Assembly: GCA_045807785.1 (NCBI GenBank)
Contig: JBJMGS010000170.1
Coordinates: 1-11,822, forward strand
Direction: 5' to 3'
From: JAIVGV01 sp045807785
Lineage (GTDB): Bacteria; Acidobacteriota; Blastocatellia; Pyrinomonadales; Pyrinomonadaceae
Length of the DNA: 11,822 nt
A program made the translations under genes and the position numbers. Positions 1 to 6,173 of this stretch are shown here, in pieces (positions within the stretch are counted from its first letter, which is position 1; every line of letters begins with the position of its first letter). Under the pieces are notes generated by a model that made no database searches, was not told the origin of the DNA, and worked only from the letters and a program-made list of their open reading frames with translations.

Positions 1-571
1 GGCCGTAACACTTCGCGCGGTTGCCGACCGTGAGCGCGAACGGGAGCGCGTCGTTGGCGATGACCGAGTAGCCGCCGACGTAAGCCTCGCGCCCGACGCG
101 GCAGAACTGGTGCACGCCGGAATACGCGCCGATGTTCGCGCCGTCTTCGACCCGGACGTGGCCACCGAGCGTCGCCGCGTTCGACATGATGACGCCGTTG
201 CCGACGACGCAGTCGTGCGCGACGTGCGCCTGCGCCATGACGAGGCAGTCGTCGCCGATGGAGGTCAACATGCCGCCGCCCTCGGTGCCGCGGTGGACGG
301 TGACGAACTCGCGCAGGCGGCAGCGCCGACCGACGCGCGTGCGGGCGGGCTCGCCGCGGTACTTCATGTCCTGCGAGGCGAGGCCGATGGAGACGAACGG
401 GAAGACGTGCGTCTCTCCGCCGATCTCGGTCAAACCCTCGATGACGCAGTGCGACTCGACGCGCACGCCGTCGCCGAGGGTCACCTCGTCGCCGATGACG
501 ACGTAGGGGCCGACGTGGCAGTCGCGCCCCAACTCGGCGCGCGGGCTGACGATGGCGGTCGGGTGAATCAT
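1..571 (-). CDS. lpxA: LpxA, UDP-N-acetylglucosamine acyltransferase (partial, C-terminus beyond window)
   Basis: Transfers a 3-hydroxyacyl chain from ACP to the 3-OH of UDP-GlcNAc, the first step of lipid A synthesis, in the cytoplasm. The 190 visible codons start MIHPTAIVSP and show left-handed beta-helix hexapeptide repeats throughout, plus the family motifs SQDMKYRGEP (66-75), HRGTEGGG (93-100), AHVAHDC (115-121) and VHQFC (153-157). H119 matches the catalytic base H125 of E. coli LpxA, and H154 matches H160. G167 aligns with the chain-length ruler residue G173 of E. coli, which suggests a long (about C14) acyl chain (inference). The start is fixed because an in-frame TAA lies at 577-575, two codons upstream. 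No Shine-Dalgarno sequence is visible; a heptad-repeat hairpin ends 9 nt before the ATG. The gene follows fabZ by 87 nt. About 70 C-terminal residues (the helical domain) are off the window. Confidence 0.96.
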   Translation of the reverse strand, partial: MIHPTAIVSPRAELGRDCHVGPYVVIGDEVTLGDGVRVESHCVIEGLTEIGGETHVFPFVSIGLASQDMKYRGEPARTRVGRRCRLREFVTVHRGTEGGGMLTSIGDDCLVMAQAHVAHDCVVGNGVIMSNAATLGGHVRVEDGANIGAYSGVHQFCRVGREAYVGGYSVIANDALPFALTVGNRAKCYG

Positions 572-574
572 TCG

Positions 575-635
575 TTATTAGCTATTAGCGGTTAGCTTTG
601 GTTCGGCTAATGGCTAACAGCTAACGGCTAATAGC
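575..635. repeat. Inverted clusters of a 7-bp repeat (CTAAYNR) in the fabZ-lpxA gap
   Basis: On the + strand four consecutive heptads run from 607 to 634: ctaatgg, ctaacag, ctaacgg, ctaatag. Reading the complement, three more run from 595 back to 575: ctaaccg, ctaatag, ctaataa. The clusters face each other, so 581-597 pairs with 619-635 (16 of 17 bp) around a 21-nt loop. In the fabZ-lpxA mRNA this is a hairpin whose 3' foot is 9 nt before the lpxA ATG. There is no T-run, so it does not look like an intrinsic terminator. It occupies the place where a ribosome binding site would be expected. Confidence 0.85.
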
Positions 636-658
636 TTGGCGTTGGCGTTTGACGGATC

Positions 659-1114
659 TTACTGCATCGCCGCGCGGTCGGTGACGACGCTCGTGATCTC
701 TGCCTCGGCGCAGATGCCCTTGCCTTCGACCCGCGCCGCACCGCGCATCCGCTGGACACGCGAGCCCGTCCTGAGCGCCGTCACTTCGAGGATGAGCGTG
801 TCGCCGGGCACCACCGGCAGACGGAAGCGCGCCTCCTTGATGCCGGTAAAGAGCGGCAGCTTCTCACCCCGGTCGGCGAACTCGCGCAGGGCGAGGATGG
901 CGCCGACCTGCGCCAGCGCCTCGATGATAAGCACGCCGGGCATGACAGGCGCGCCGGGGAAGTGCCCCTGAAAGTATGGCTCGCCGATGGTCACCTGCTT
1001 GATGCCGACGACGCGCTCGCGCGGGACTAGTTCGACGATCTTATCGACGAGCAGGAAGGGGTAGCGGTGCGGCAGGATTTCCTGTATGGCACGCAGATCG
1101 AGAAGGGTGTCCAT
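659..1114 (-). CDS. fabZ: FabZ, 3-hydroxyacyl-[acyl-carrier-protein] dehydratase
   Basis: Removes water from 3-hydroxyacyl-ACP to give trans-2-enoyl-ACP in fatty-acid elongation. It draws on the same 3-hydroxyacyl-ACP pool as LpxA, which explains why the two genes are paired in many diderms. The 151-residue protein has normal length for a single hot-dog domain. It carries LPHRYPFLLVD (14-24) and the catalytic motif HFPGAPVMPGVLIIEALAQ (51-69), with H51 and E65 matching the catalytic His/Glu pair. The stop is TAA at 661-659. The ATG at 1114 fits the family N-terminus (MDTLLDLRAIQEILPHRYPF); no strong Shine-Dalgarno sequence precedes it. The gene lies 84 nt after ompH copy 2, a gap filled by a strong hairpin. 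FabA is the alternative, but the length and the LPHRYPFLLVD motif favour FabZ. Confidence 0.97.
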   Translation of the reverse strand: MDTLLDLRAIQEILPHRYPFLLVDKIVELVPRERVVGIKQVTIGEPYFQGHFPGAPVMPGVLIIEALAQVGAILALREFADRGEKLPLFTGIKEARFRLPVVPGDTLILEVTALRTGSRVQRMRGAARVEGKGICAEAEITSVVTDRAAMQ

Positions 1115-1130
1115 GGGGAGACCGGTGGCG

Positions 1131-1174
1131 CGGCGCGCGCGTCGGCGGGCGAGTCGCCCGCCGCACGCGCGCCG
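1131..1174 (-). repeat. GC-rich hairpin between ompH copy 2 and fabZ
   Basis: The inner arms cggcgggcg (1143-1151) and cgcccgccg (1155-1163) pair perfectly around a 3-nt loop. After a small internal loop the stem continues with cggcgcgcg (1131-1139) against cgcgcgccg (1166-1174). In the transcript it lies just after the ompH stop and about 16 nt before the fabZ ATG. No T-run follows, so a factor-independent terminator is unlikely. An mRNA-processing, stability or translation-tuning role is possible (inference). It shows no 7-bp periodicity, unlike the other hairpins here. Confidence 0.6.
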
Positions 1175-1198
1175 TGCTGGAGATAGCCATCCGTCAGT

Positions 1199-1822
1199 TT
1201 AAGGCTTGCGCGCGCCGGCGGGCGCCGCCGTCGAGGCCGCCGCGCCCGCCGCCGGGTTACGCTGGTTGTAGATGCTGATGAAGTTGCCCGTGATGTCGAG
1301 GGCGCGGTCGCCGTAGAGCACCGGCACCTGGCTGGCGTCGATAATGATGGAGATGCCGTTCTCCTTGGCATAGACGTCGAGCGCCTTGAAGACGTCCTCC
1401 TGCAAGGGCGAGAGGACTTCGCGCAGCCGCTTCTCGTAGCCCGTCTTGGCGTCCTCCGACTTGCGGTCGATGTCGCGCTTGAGGTTCTCGGCGTCGTCGG
1501 CTTTGCGCGCGAGCGCCTGCTGATCGGAGAGCGACTTCGTGTCGTTGATCTCCTTGACGAGTTGATCGTAGCGCGCGCGCAGTTGCTGCAGTTCCGTGCT
1601 GCGCGGCTGGAACTCGTTGTTGACGCGCAAGACCGCCTGGACGATGCGCTGGATGCCCGCCTTCTCGTCGGCGAAGGCGCTCGTGTCGATGAGCGCGAGC
1701 TTGCCTTCGAAGGTCGGCTTAGCAGCCGGCGCGGTGGGCTGCTGCGCGCGCGCGACGTGGGAGAACGCGCCCGTGGCGGCGCAGAGGATGATGGCGGCGA
1801 AAAACTGGCGTGTAAATCTCAT
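1199..1822 (-). CDS. OmpH/Skp-family periplasmic chaperone, copy 2
   Basis: Periplasmic holdase of the OmpH/Skp family (PF03938), expected to carry unfolded outer-membrane proteins to the Bam machinery. The 207-residue protein has a signal peptide (MRFTRQ plus a hydrophobic core, cleavage near VARA-QQ at residue 26). A short P/A-rich linker leads to the core motif KLALIDTSAFADEKAGI (41-57). A long charged helical arm follows (about 60-140), then LQEDVFKALDVYAKENGISI and an IDASQVPVLYGD segment (161-172). The C-terminus is Ala-rich. The start at 1822 is chosen because the signal peptide begins there and AAGGAG lies at 1831-1826. An in-frame TTG at 1897 would start inside a terminator-like hairpin and is rejected. 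It is clearly paralogous to the gene upstream. Skp is normally about 160 residues, so both copies are somewhat long. Confidence 0.93.
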   Translation of the reverse strand: MRFTRQFFAAIILCAATGAFSHVARAQQPTAPAAKPTFEGKLALIDTSAFADEKAGIQRIVQAVLRVNNEFQPRSTELQQLRARYDQLVKEINDTKSLSDQQALARKADDAENLKRDIDRKSEDAKTGYEKRLREVLSPLQEDVFKALDVYAKENGISIIIDASQVPVLYGDRALDITGNFISIYNQRNPAAGAAASTAAPAGARKP

Positions 1823-1825
1823 AAG

Positions 1826-1831
1826 CTCCTT
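1826..1831 (-). promoter_or_regulatory. Shine-Dalgarno AAGGAG that fixes the ompH copy 2 start
   Basis: AAGGAG ends 3 nt before the ATG at 1822. The spacing is short but the match is full, and it supports 1822 over the upstream TTG at 1897. The surrounding ten bases CGTTAAGGAG also occur in the leader of ompH copy 1 (2620-2611), 15 nt before that gene's ATG. Confidence 0.7.
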
Positions 1832-1866
1832 AACGGTGACGCGCTCGGCGCGGCGGGGGGTACTGG

Positions 1867-1934
1867 AAAAAAGTAACCAGCAGTCGGCGGTCGGCAAAAT
1901 TTCTGACCGACCGCCGACTGCTGGTCGCTGACTG
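1867..1934 (-). terminator. Heptad-repeat hairpin with T6 between the two ompH genes (terminator or attenuator)
   Basis: The arms 1876-1894 and 1907-1925 are perfectly complementary over 19 bp, with a 12-nt loop. On the transcribed (minus) strand the stem is followed by TAC and then TTTTTT (1872-1867), the layout of an intrinsic terminator. The arms are built from 7-bp units of type CYGACYG. On the + strand these are ccgaccg, ccgactg, ctggtcg and ctgactg (1907-1934); the complement of 1894-1874 reads ccgaccg, ccgactg, ctggtta. It should stop or reduce transcription coming from bamA-ompH copy 1 before ompH copy 2, fabZ and lpxA. I see no convincing new promoter between it and ompH copy 2, so partial read-through (attenuation) is the likelier reading. 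Confidence 0.75.
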
Positions 1935-1947
1935 AAGCGGGGCGCGC

Positions 1948-2595
1948 TTAGGGGCGACCCGTCGGCGTCGCCGCGGCGGTCGTCGCCGGGTGCGTGCGGT
2001 TGTACTCGGCGATGAAGTCGCGCGTGATGTCAACGCTGTCGGCGGCGTAGAGGACGGGCACGCGGTTCATGTCGATGACGAGCGAGATGCCGCGCTGCTG
2101 CGCGTAAGCCGAGAGCGCGTTATAGACATCTTCCTGGAGCGGCGTCAGCACGTCGCGCTGGCGCTTCTCGACCGCCGCCTGCGCGTCCTGCGCCTTGCGC
2201 TCCATCTCGGTCTTGAGCTGGGCGAGCTGATCCTGCTTGGCGGCGATGGTCTTCGGGTCGGCGACCGCGCTCGTCTTCTGGATGTCGTCGGCGAGCGTGT
2301 TGTAGCGCGTCTGCATTCCCTGCAATTCCGTGCTCTGCGGCTGGAACTGCGCGGCGATGCCCTTCATGGCGTTGACGACGCGACCGATGCCTGCCTTCTC
2401 GTCGGTGAACGCGCCGGAATCGATGACGGCGATCTTACCGGTGAGCGAAGGCGCGGCGGTGGACATGGGGGCGGTGGGTTGCGGGCGCGCGGGCGCGGTG
2501 GCGGCGGGCTGACGGCCCGGCGTTTGCGCGCCCGCCGAAACGACTAGGACGACCGCGAGCACGACCGACGCGGCGAATATGCGGAATAACTTCAT
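1948..2595 (-). CDS. OmpH/Skp-family periplasmic chaperone, copy 1
   Basis: Same family and expected role as copy 2: a periplasmic chaperone for outer-membrane protein precursors. The 215-residue protein starts with a clear signal peptide (MKLFRIFAASVVLAVVLVVS, cleavage near AGA-QT at 23). A long P/A/T-rich linker covers about 25-51. The core begins at GKIAVIDSGAFTDEKAGI (53-70), followed by a helical arm rich in Q, K, E and A (about 75-150). Then come LQEDVYNALSAYAQQRGISL (153-172), IDMNRVPVLYAAD (174-186) and a low-complexity Ala/Thr/Pro tail. The ATG at 2595 is preceded by AGGA at 5 nt. A second purine box, AAGGAG, lies 15 nt upstream. It is 111 nt after bamA, with no clear promoter in the gap, so it is probably co-transcribed with bamA. 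Confidence 0.94.
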   Translation of the reverse strand: MKLFRIFAASVVLAVVLVVSAGAQTPGRQPAATAPARPQPTAPMSTAAPSLTGKIAVIDSGAFTDEKAGIGRVVNAMKGIAAQFQPQSTELQGMQTRYNTLADDIQKTSAVADPKTIAAKQDQLAQLKTEMERKAQDAQAAVEKRQRDVLTPLQEDVYNALSAYAQQRGISLVIDMNRVPVLYAADSVDITRDFIAEYNRTHPATTAAATPTGRP

Positions 2596-2706
2596 GACTG
2601 TCCTGTACTACTCCTTAACGTTGTTTCAAGCAGGTCAGACGCCTTTGATGCGAACATGGCTCGCAGCGGTTGCGTCGTCGGAACCCGATAGTTTAACAGA
2701 GGGCGG

Positions 2707-5700
2707 CTAGAAAGTCCGCCCGATGCTGAAGCGGAAGACGCTCCGCTGCTCGTTGAAGACGAGCGGCACCTGACTGTTCAGGCCCTGCCGCGCCTGCGGA
2801 TTGTAGGCGTAGATCAGGCGGAACGGGACGTTGACGACGGGGAGTTGGATGCGCAGTTCCCCACCGAAGCTGGAGCGGATGTCGCTGAACTTGGCGAAGG
2901 CGCTCTGCGAAAGCCGCACGGCGGTGTTTGTCTGCGCCTGGCCGCGCAGGAAGACCGACTGGAAGCCGAAGGGTAGCCCGTCGGGTCCGAAGGGGCCGAC
3001 CTGCGACGCCTGCACCAGTTCCTGGCGCGTGACGAGGCGGTTGTCGCGCGCGACGAGCCCGCCCGCGAGCGAGAGCGCGAGTTCCGAGTTGTCCTGGCAG
3101 GCCGTCAGCGTCGAGAGCGTGGCGATGGCGAAGCCGCTCGGGCTCGCCGCACACGAGATGACGCCGAGCGTCGAACTGAGGAACGGATCGTCGGCCTGGA
3201 ACTGCGTCGAGAAGACCTGATCGGCGCCGTGGCGCAGGTTGAAGACCGTGCCCACGTCGGCGAAGGCGGCGGCGGTCAGGGGCCCGAAGATGGGGATGCG
3301 GTACTCGAAGTTGCCCAGGAGCTGCGTGTCGGCGCCGATGGGCTGGTAGCCGCGGCTGATGAAGCGCGAGTTCGCGCCGGAGGTGCCGGTGAAAGTGCCG
3401 AGCGCGGCGTAGCGCTGGAGATCGGCGATGCGCGTCGCGTCGGTCACGGTGCCCGTCTGGTTGAGCGCGACCACGACGTTCTGCGAGGAGACGAACTGTT
3501 CGAGCGGCACGATCGGGCTGATCTGGCGCGGGCTGTAGCCGCGGATGGTGAACTCGTCGCCGAGGAAGAAGCGCTCGTAGATGGGCACGCCGTTGATGAA
3601 CGAAAGGCTCGACGCCTGCGCCTCTTGCACCTTCGACGTGGTGGCGAAGCTGCCGACGTGGCCGGCGAGCAGGCGGAAGCCGAAGACGTGCGGCATCTTC
3701 GCGCGCTTGTTGCGCACGGGGAAGAACCGCTGGTAGGAGATGGTCGGCTCGTAGGTGCGTACGTCGCCACCCAGTCCGGCGAAGGCGAGCGAGATGGCGA
3801 GCTGCTGCCCGTTGACGGCGTCCACGCCGCGCACGTCGCGCGAGTCGTAGACGATGGTCGGCGTGATGCGGCTCGTCAGGATGTTGGGCTGGCTGTAGAT
3901 GACCGGAATGAAGTTCTTGCTCGTCGGATCGGCGTTGACCGCCGGGTCTTTGATCGACGTCTCGGAGAGCGAGTAGGTCAGGCCGATGCGCGTCGAGAGC
4001 GTGAAGGGACGCTTCTTGTAAAATTCCGTGAGCGGCGCGCTCAAAAAGACGCTCCCGCCCGCCGTGCGCTGCGTGAACAGGTTCTCCTCGCTCGTGTTCA
4101 GGAAGTCGAGCTGCGAGCCGGAGAGCCCCTGGAGGGCGGAGGTGTTCTGCGAGAGGAACGTGCCCTCGCCGAAGAACTTGAGCGACTGGCCGAAGATGGA
4201 GAACCCGGCGGTGATCGGGCGGTTGCGCACGTAGGGCTCGGTGAAGGAAAAGACGAACGACTGCTGCCGGTTGCCCGTCGCGACCTGGAATGAGAGCGAC
4301 TCGCCGCGCCCGAGCAGGTTGTTCGTCGAGTAGTCGAGGCCGAAGAACGAGCCGCCGATGCCGGAGATGCCGCCGTTGAAAGTGATCTGCTGGCGACCGC
4401 GCTCGATGACCTTGACGTTCAAGTCAACCTCGGCGCTCTCCTCGTTCTGGCGGAAGTCGATGTCCTTGTCCTTGTCGATGGGGTCGAAGAAGCCGAGCTG
4501 GTTCAGGCGCAAGACCGAGTAGTCCACGTAGTTCTGGTTGTAGGTGTCGCCCTCGTTGAGGACGAACTCGCGGCGCAGCACGTTGTCGCGGGTGAAGGTG
4601 TTGCCGCTGAACTCCAGGCGGCGCAGCGTGAACTGCTTGCCCTCCTCGATGGTCACGACGTAGTCGGCGATCCCCTCGTTTGGGTTGTTGGGATCGTCCC
4701 GGTAGGTTGGCTCGGCGTCCGCCGAATACTGGATGAAGCCCGCGCCGCCGTACACCTTCTTGAGGTCTTCGAAGAGCGACTTGTAGATGCGCTCGCCGCT
4801 CGCCACGTCGCCCTTCTTCAGGCCGATGTAGGCGCGGATGATCTGCTCGGAGAAGATCGAGTTGCCCTCGATCTTCATCTCGCCGAGACGGTAGAGCCGA
4901 CCCTCGGTGATGGGGATCGTGATGCGCAGCGCTTCGTCGGTCGAGGAGAGCATCGGCAGCGGCAGGACGGGCAGCCCCGTGCGCCGCTCGCCCAAACCCT
5001 CGACGCGCGGGTCGCCGACCCTCGCCTGGAGGTAGCCCTTCGACGCCATGTGGTTGCGGATGAGCTTAAGATCGACGTCGAGCTTCTCGCGATCCAGGAT
5101 GTCTTTGCCTTGGAAGCGCGTGATGAGCCCCGCCTCCTTAACGTACTTCATCGCGCCGCGCAGCTCGCCCGACGAGAAGTGCTTGTTGCCCTCGAACTGC
5201 ACCTCGACGACGCGGACGCGTTCGCCCTCCTTGATGACGAACGTGATCGCCTCGGAGACGGCGGAAATTTCGTCGCGGCGCACCTCGACCGTCGCGTTCG
5301 GGTGACCTTTCGCGGCGAGCAGTTCTTTGAGGACGCGCACCGCGTTGTTGAGCTTAACCGGGTCGCTGATGTTCTCTTTCTGGATGCCGACGCGACGCTC
5401 GCGGAAAGACTTGAGCACGTCGGATTCGGGGACGCTCTTCAAGCCCTCGAATTGCAGGTCGCGGATGATCGGGAGTTCCTTCACCTCGAAGGTCACGATT
5501 TTGCCGCCGCGCGCCCCCTCCTCGGTCGTGACGCGCGACTCCGTGCGGTTGAAGAACCCCAAGTCTATCAGCGTGCGGAAGTCGCGCGAGACCTGCGCCT
5601 CGTTGTACGGGTCGCCGGGCCGGGTCTGGATGTAGTAGAGCAGGTCTTCCTTGCGGTTGCGGCGGTTGCCGGTGATGTTGACGTCCTCGACGATCTGCTG

Positions 5701-5823
5701 CGGCGCCGCCTGCGTCTGCTGCTGCCGCGTCGCCGCCGCCGATAGCCCCGCGGACGGCAGGGTGAGTTGGCTGACAACGAGGACAGCCAGAAAGATGCGC
5801 CGCCAGAGCGCGCTTGTTCGCAT
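2707..5823 (-). CDS. bamA: BamA, outer-membrane protein assembly factor (Omp85 family)
   Basis: Central outer-membrane component of the Bam complex, which folds beta-barrel proteins into the outer membrane. Translated from 5823 the protein has 1038 residues. It has a signal peptide (1 to about 31) and five POTRA domains, opening near VEDVNITGN (45), IRDLQFEG (120), VRVVEVQFEGNK (203), LGEMKIEGN (313) and LRRLEFSGN (400). The beta-barrel runs from about 478 to the end. The barrel holds IRGY (760-763), the equivalent of the conserved VRGF loop-6 motif, and ends RFSIGRTF with the terminal aromatic expected of a beta-signal. E. coli BamA has 810 residues; the surplus lies mostly in the barrel, including stretches at about 764-835 and 868-975, the latter with Cys 891 and 909. 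The frame is open back to 6039, but 5823 starts the signal peptide, and the predicted promoter lies over the upstream start. It shares its transcript with ompH. Confidence 0.97.
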   Translation of the reverse strand: MRTSALWRRIFLAVLVVSQLTLPSAGLSAAATRQQQTQAAPQQIVEDVNITGNRRNRKEDLLYYIQTRPGDPYNEAQVSRDFRTLIDLGFFNRTESRVTTEEGARGGKIVTFEVKELPIIRDLQFEGLKSVPESDVLKSFRERRVGIQKENISDPVKLNNAVRVLKELLAAKGHPNATVEVRRDEISAVSEAITFVIKEGERVRVVEVQFEGNKHFSSGELRGAMKYVKEAGLITRFQGKDILDREKLDVDLKLIRNHMASKGYLQARVGDPRVEGLGERRTGLPVLPLPMLSSTDEALRITIPITEGRLYRLGEMKIEGNSIFSEQIIRAYIGLKKGDVASGERIYKSLFEDLKKVYGGAGFIQYSADAEPTYRDDPNNPNEGIADYVVTIEEGKQFTLRRLEFSGNTFTRDNVLRREFVLNEGDTYNQNYVDYSVLRLNQLGFFDPIDKDKDIDFRQNEESAEVDLNVKVIERGRQQITFNGGISGIGGSFFGLDYSTNNLLGRGESLSFQVATGNRQQSFVFSFTEPYVRNRPITAGFSIFGQSLKFFGEGTFLSQNTSALQGLSGSQLDFLNTSEENLFTQRTAGGSVFLSAPLTEFYKKRPFTLSTRIGLTYSLSETSIKDPAVNADPTSKNFIPVIYSQPNILTSRITPTIVYDSRDVRGVDAVNGQQLAISLAFAGLGGDVRTYEPTISYQRFFPVRNKRAKMPHVFGFRLLAGHVGSFATTSKVQEAQASSLSFINGVPIYERFFLGDEFTIRGYSPRQISPIVPLEQFVSSQNVVVALNQTGTVTDATRIADLQRYAALGTFTGTSGANSRFISRGYQPIGADTQLLGNFEYRIPIFGPLTAAAFADVGTVFNLRHGADQVFSTQFQADDPFLSSTLGVISCAASPSGFAIATLSTLTACQDNSELALSLAGGLVARDNRLVTRQELVQASQVGPFGPDGLPFGFQSVFLRGQAQTNTAVRLSQSAFAKFSDIRSSFGGELRIQLPVVNVPFRLIYAYNPQARQGLNSQVPLVFNEQRSVFRFSIGRTF

Positions 5824-6012
5824 AATCACTATTGCCTCAAAGCTGAATGAACTTTGGGAAGACAGGGAACGACTACCCTCGCGTGAACAGTAAACGACCG
5901 GGCGACGCACGGTAAAACTAGAGACGAAGCTGGACGATAAGGGGCGCGCCCGCGGGTGCCGGTCGGTGGCACTATGATTCCGGGTTCGCGTACCCGCGTT
6001 GCCAGCCGCCGA

Positions 6013-6026
6013 GCCTTTGCAAAGGC
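6013..6026. promoter_or_regulatory. 14-bp perfect palindrome at the predicted bamA +1 (candidate operator)
   Basis: gcctttgcaaaggc reads the same on both strands and sits directly downstream of the bamA TATAAT, covering the expected transcription start near 6024. A repressor bound here would block initiation. Alternatively it could form a small hairpin at the 5' end of the mRNA. I do not recognise the regulator. The remaining leader (about 6010-5824) is around 190 nt long; it has one weak inverted repeat (cgggt/acccg near 5981-5996) and no riboswitch that I recognise. Confidence 0.45.
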
Positions 6027-6030
6027 GCGC

Positions 6031-6059
6031 ATTATACAAGGCGGGAAGCGGGAAAACAA
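6031..6059 (-). promoter_or_regulatory. Sigma-70-type promoter for bamA
   Basis: On the minus strand TTGTTT (6059-6054) is followed by exactly 17 nt and then TATAAT (6036-6031), a perfect -10 box. It lies after the clpC terminator and before bamA, about 208 nt upstream of the bamA ATG, so a leader of roughly 200 nt is predicted. The position between a T-run terminator and the next gene supports it. Confidence 0.75.
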
Positions 6060-6067
6060 AGCCCCGG

Positions 6068-6164
6068 AAAAACAGTCGGGAGCCTAAAGTCCGGCGCCGG
6101 GAGTCAAAACGTCACGCCAACCGACTCCCGCCTGAAGACCCTAGACTCCAGACCACGGACTCCA
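6068..6164 (-). terminator. Heptad-repeat inverted cluster ending in T5, downstream of clpC
   Basis: Six + strand heptads run from 6123 to 6164: gactccc, gcctgaa, gacccta, gactcca, gaccacg, gactcca. On the complement five more run from 6105 to 6071: gactccc, ggcgccg, gacttta, ggctccc, gactgtt. The two clusters face each other across 17 nt. They pair imperfectly, best over gactccc/gggagtc. On the transcribed strand the structure starts about 10 nt after the clpC TAA and ends directly in TTTTT (6072-6068), so it probably ends the clpC transcript. The heptad (about GACTCCA) differs from those at 575-634 and 1874-1934. Confidence 0.65.
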
Positions 6165-6173
6165 GCCTTAAAT

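Noticed and set aside
575..635. CRISPR array
   Set aside because: Units are 7 bp without spacers and form facing clusters; no cas genes nearby.
1823..1897. TTG start at 1897 for ompH copy 2
   Set aside because: It lies inside a 19-bp hairpin with T-run; the signal peptide and AAGGAG point to 1822.
2596..2706. Separate promoter for ompH copy 1
   Set aside because: A TTGAAA occurs on the minus strand but no -10 box lies at a workable distance; co-transcription with bamA is simpler.
3229..4293. Long + strand reading frame (354 codons) opposite bamA
   Set aside because: Exact antisense of well-supported bamA codons; D/R/E/A/V-rich composition typical of GC-rich shadow frames.
5824..6039. Extended bamA N-terminus from 6039
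   Set aside because: The start overlaps the predicted -10 region, the added residues match nothing in BamA, and a proper signal peptide begins at 5823.
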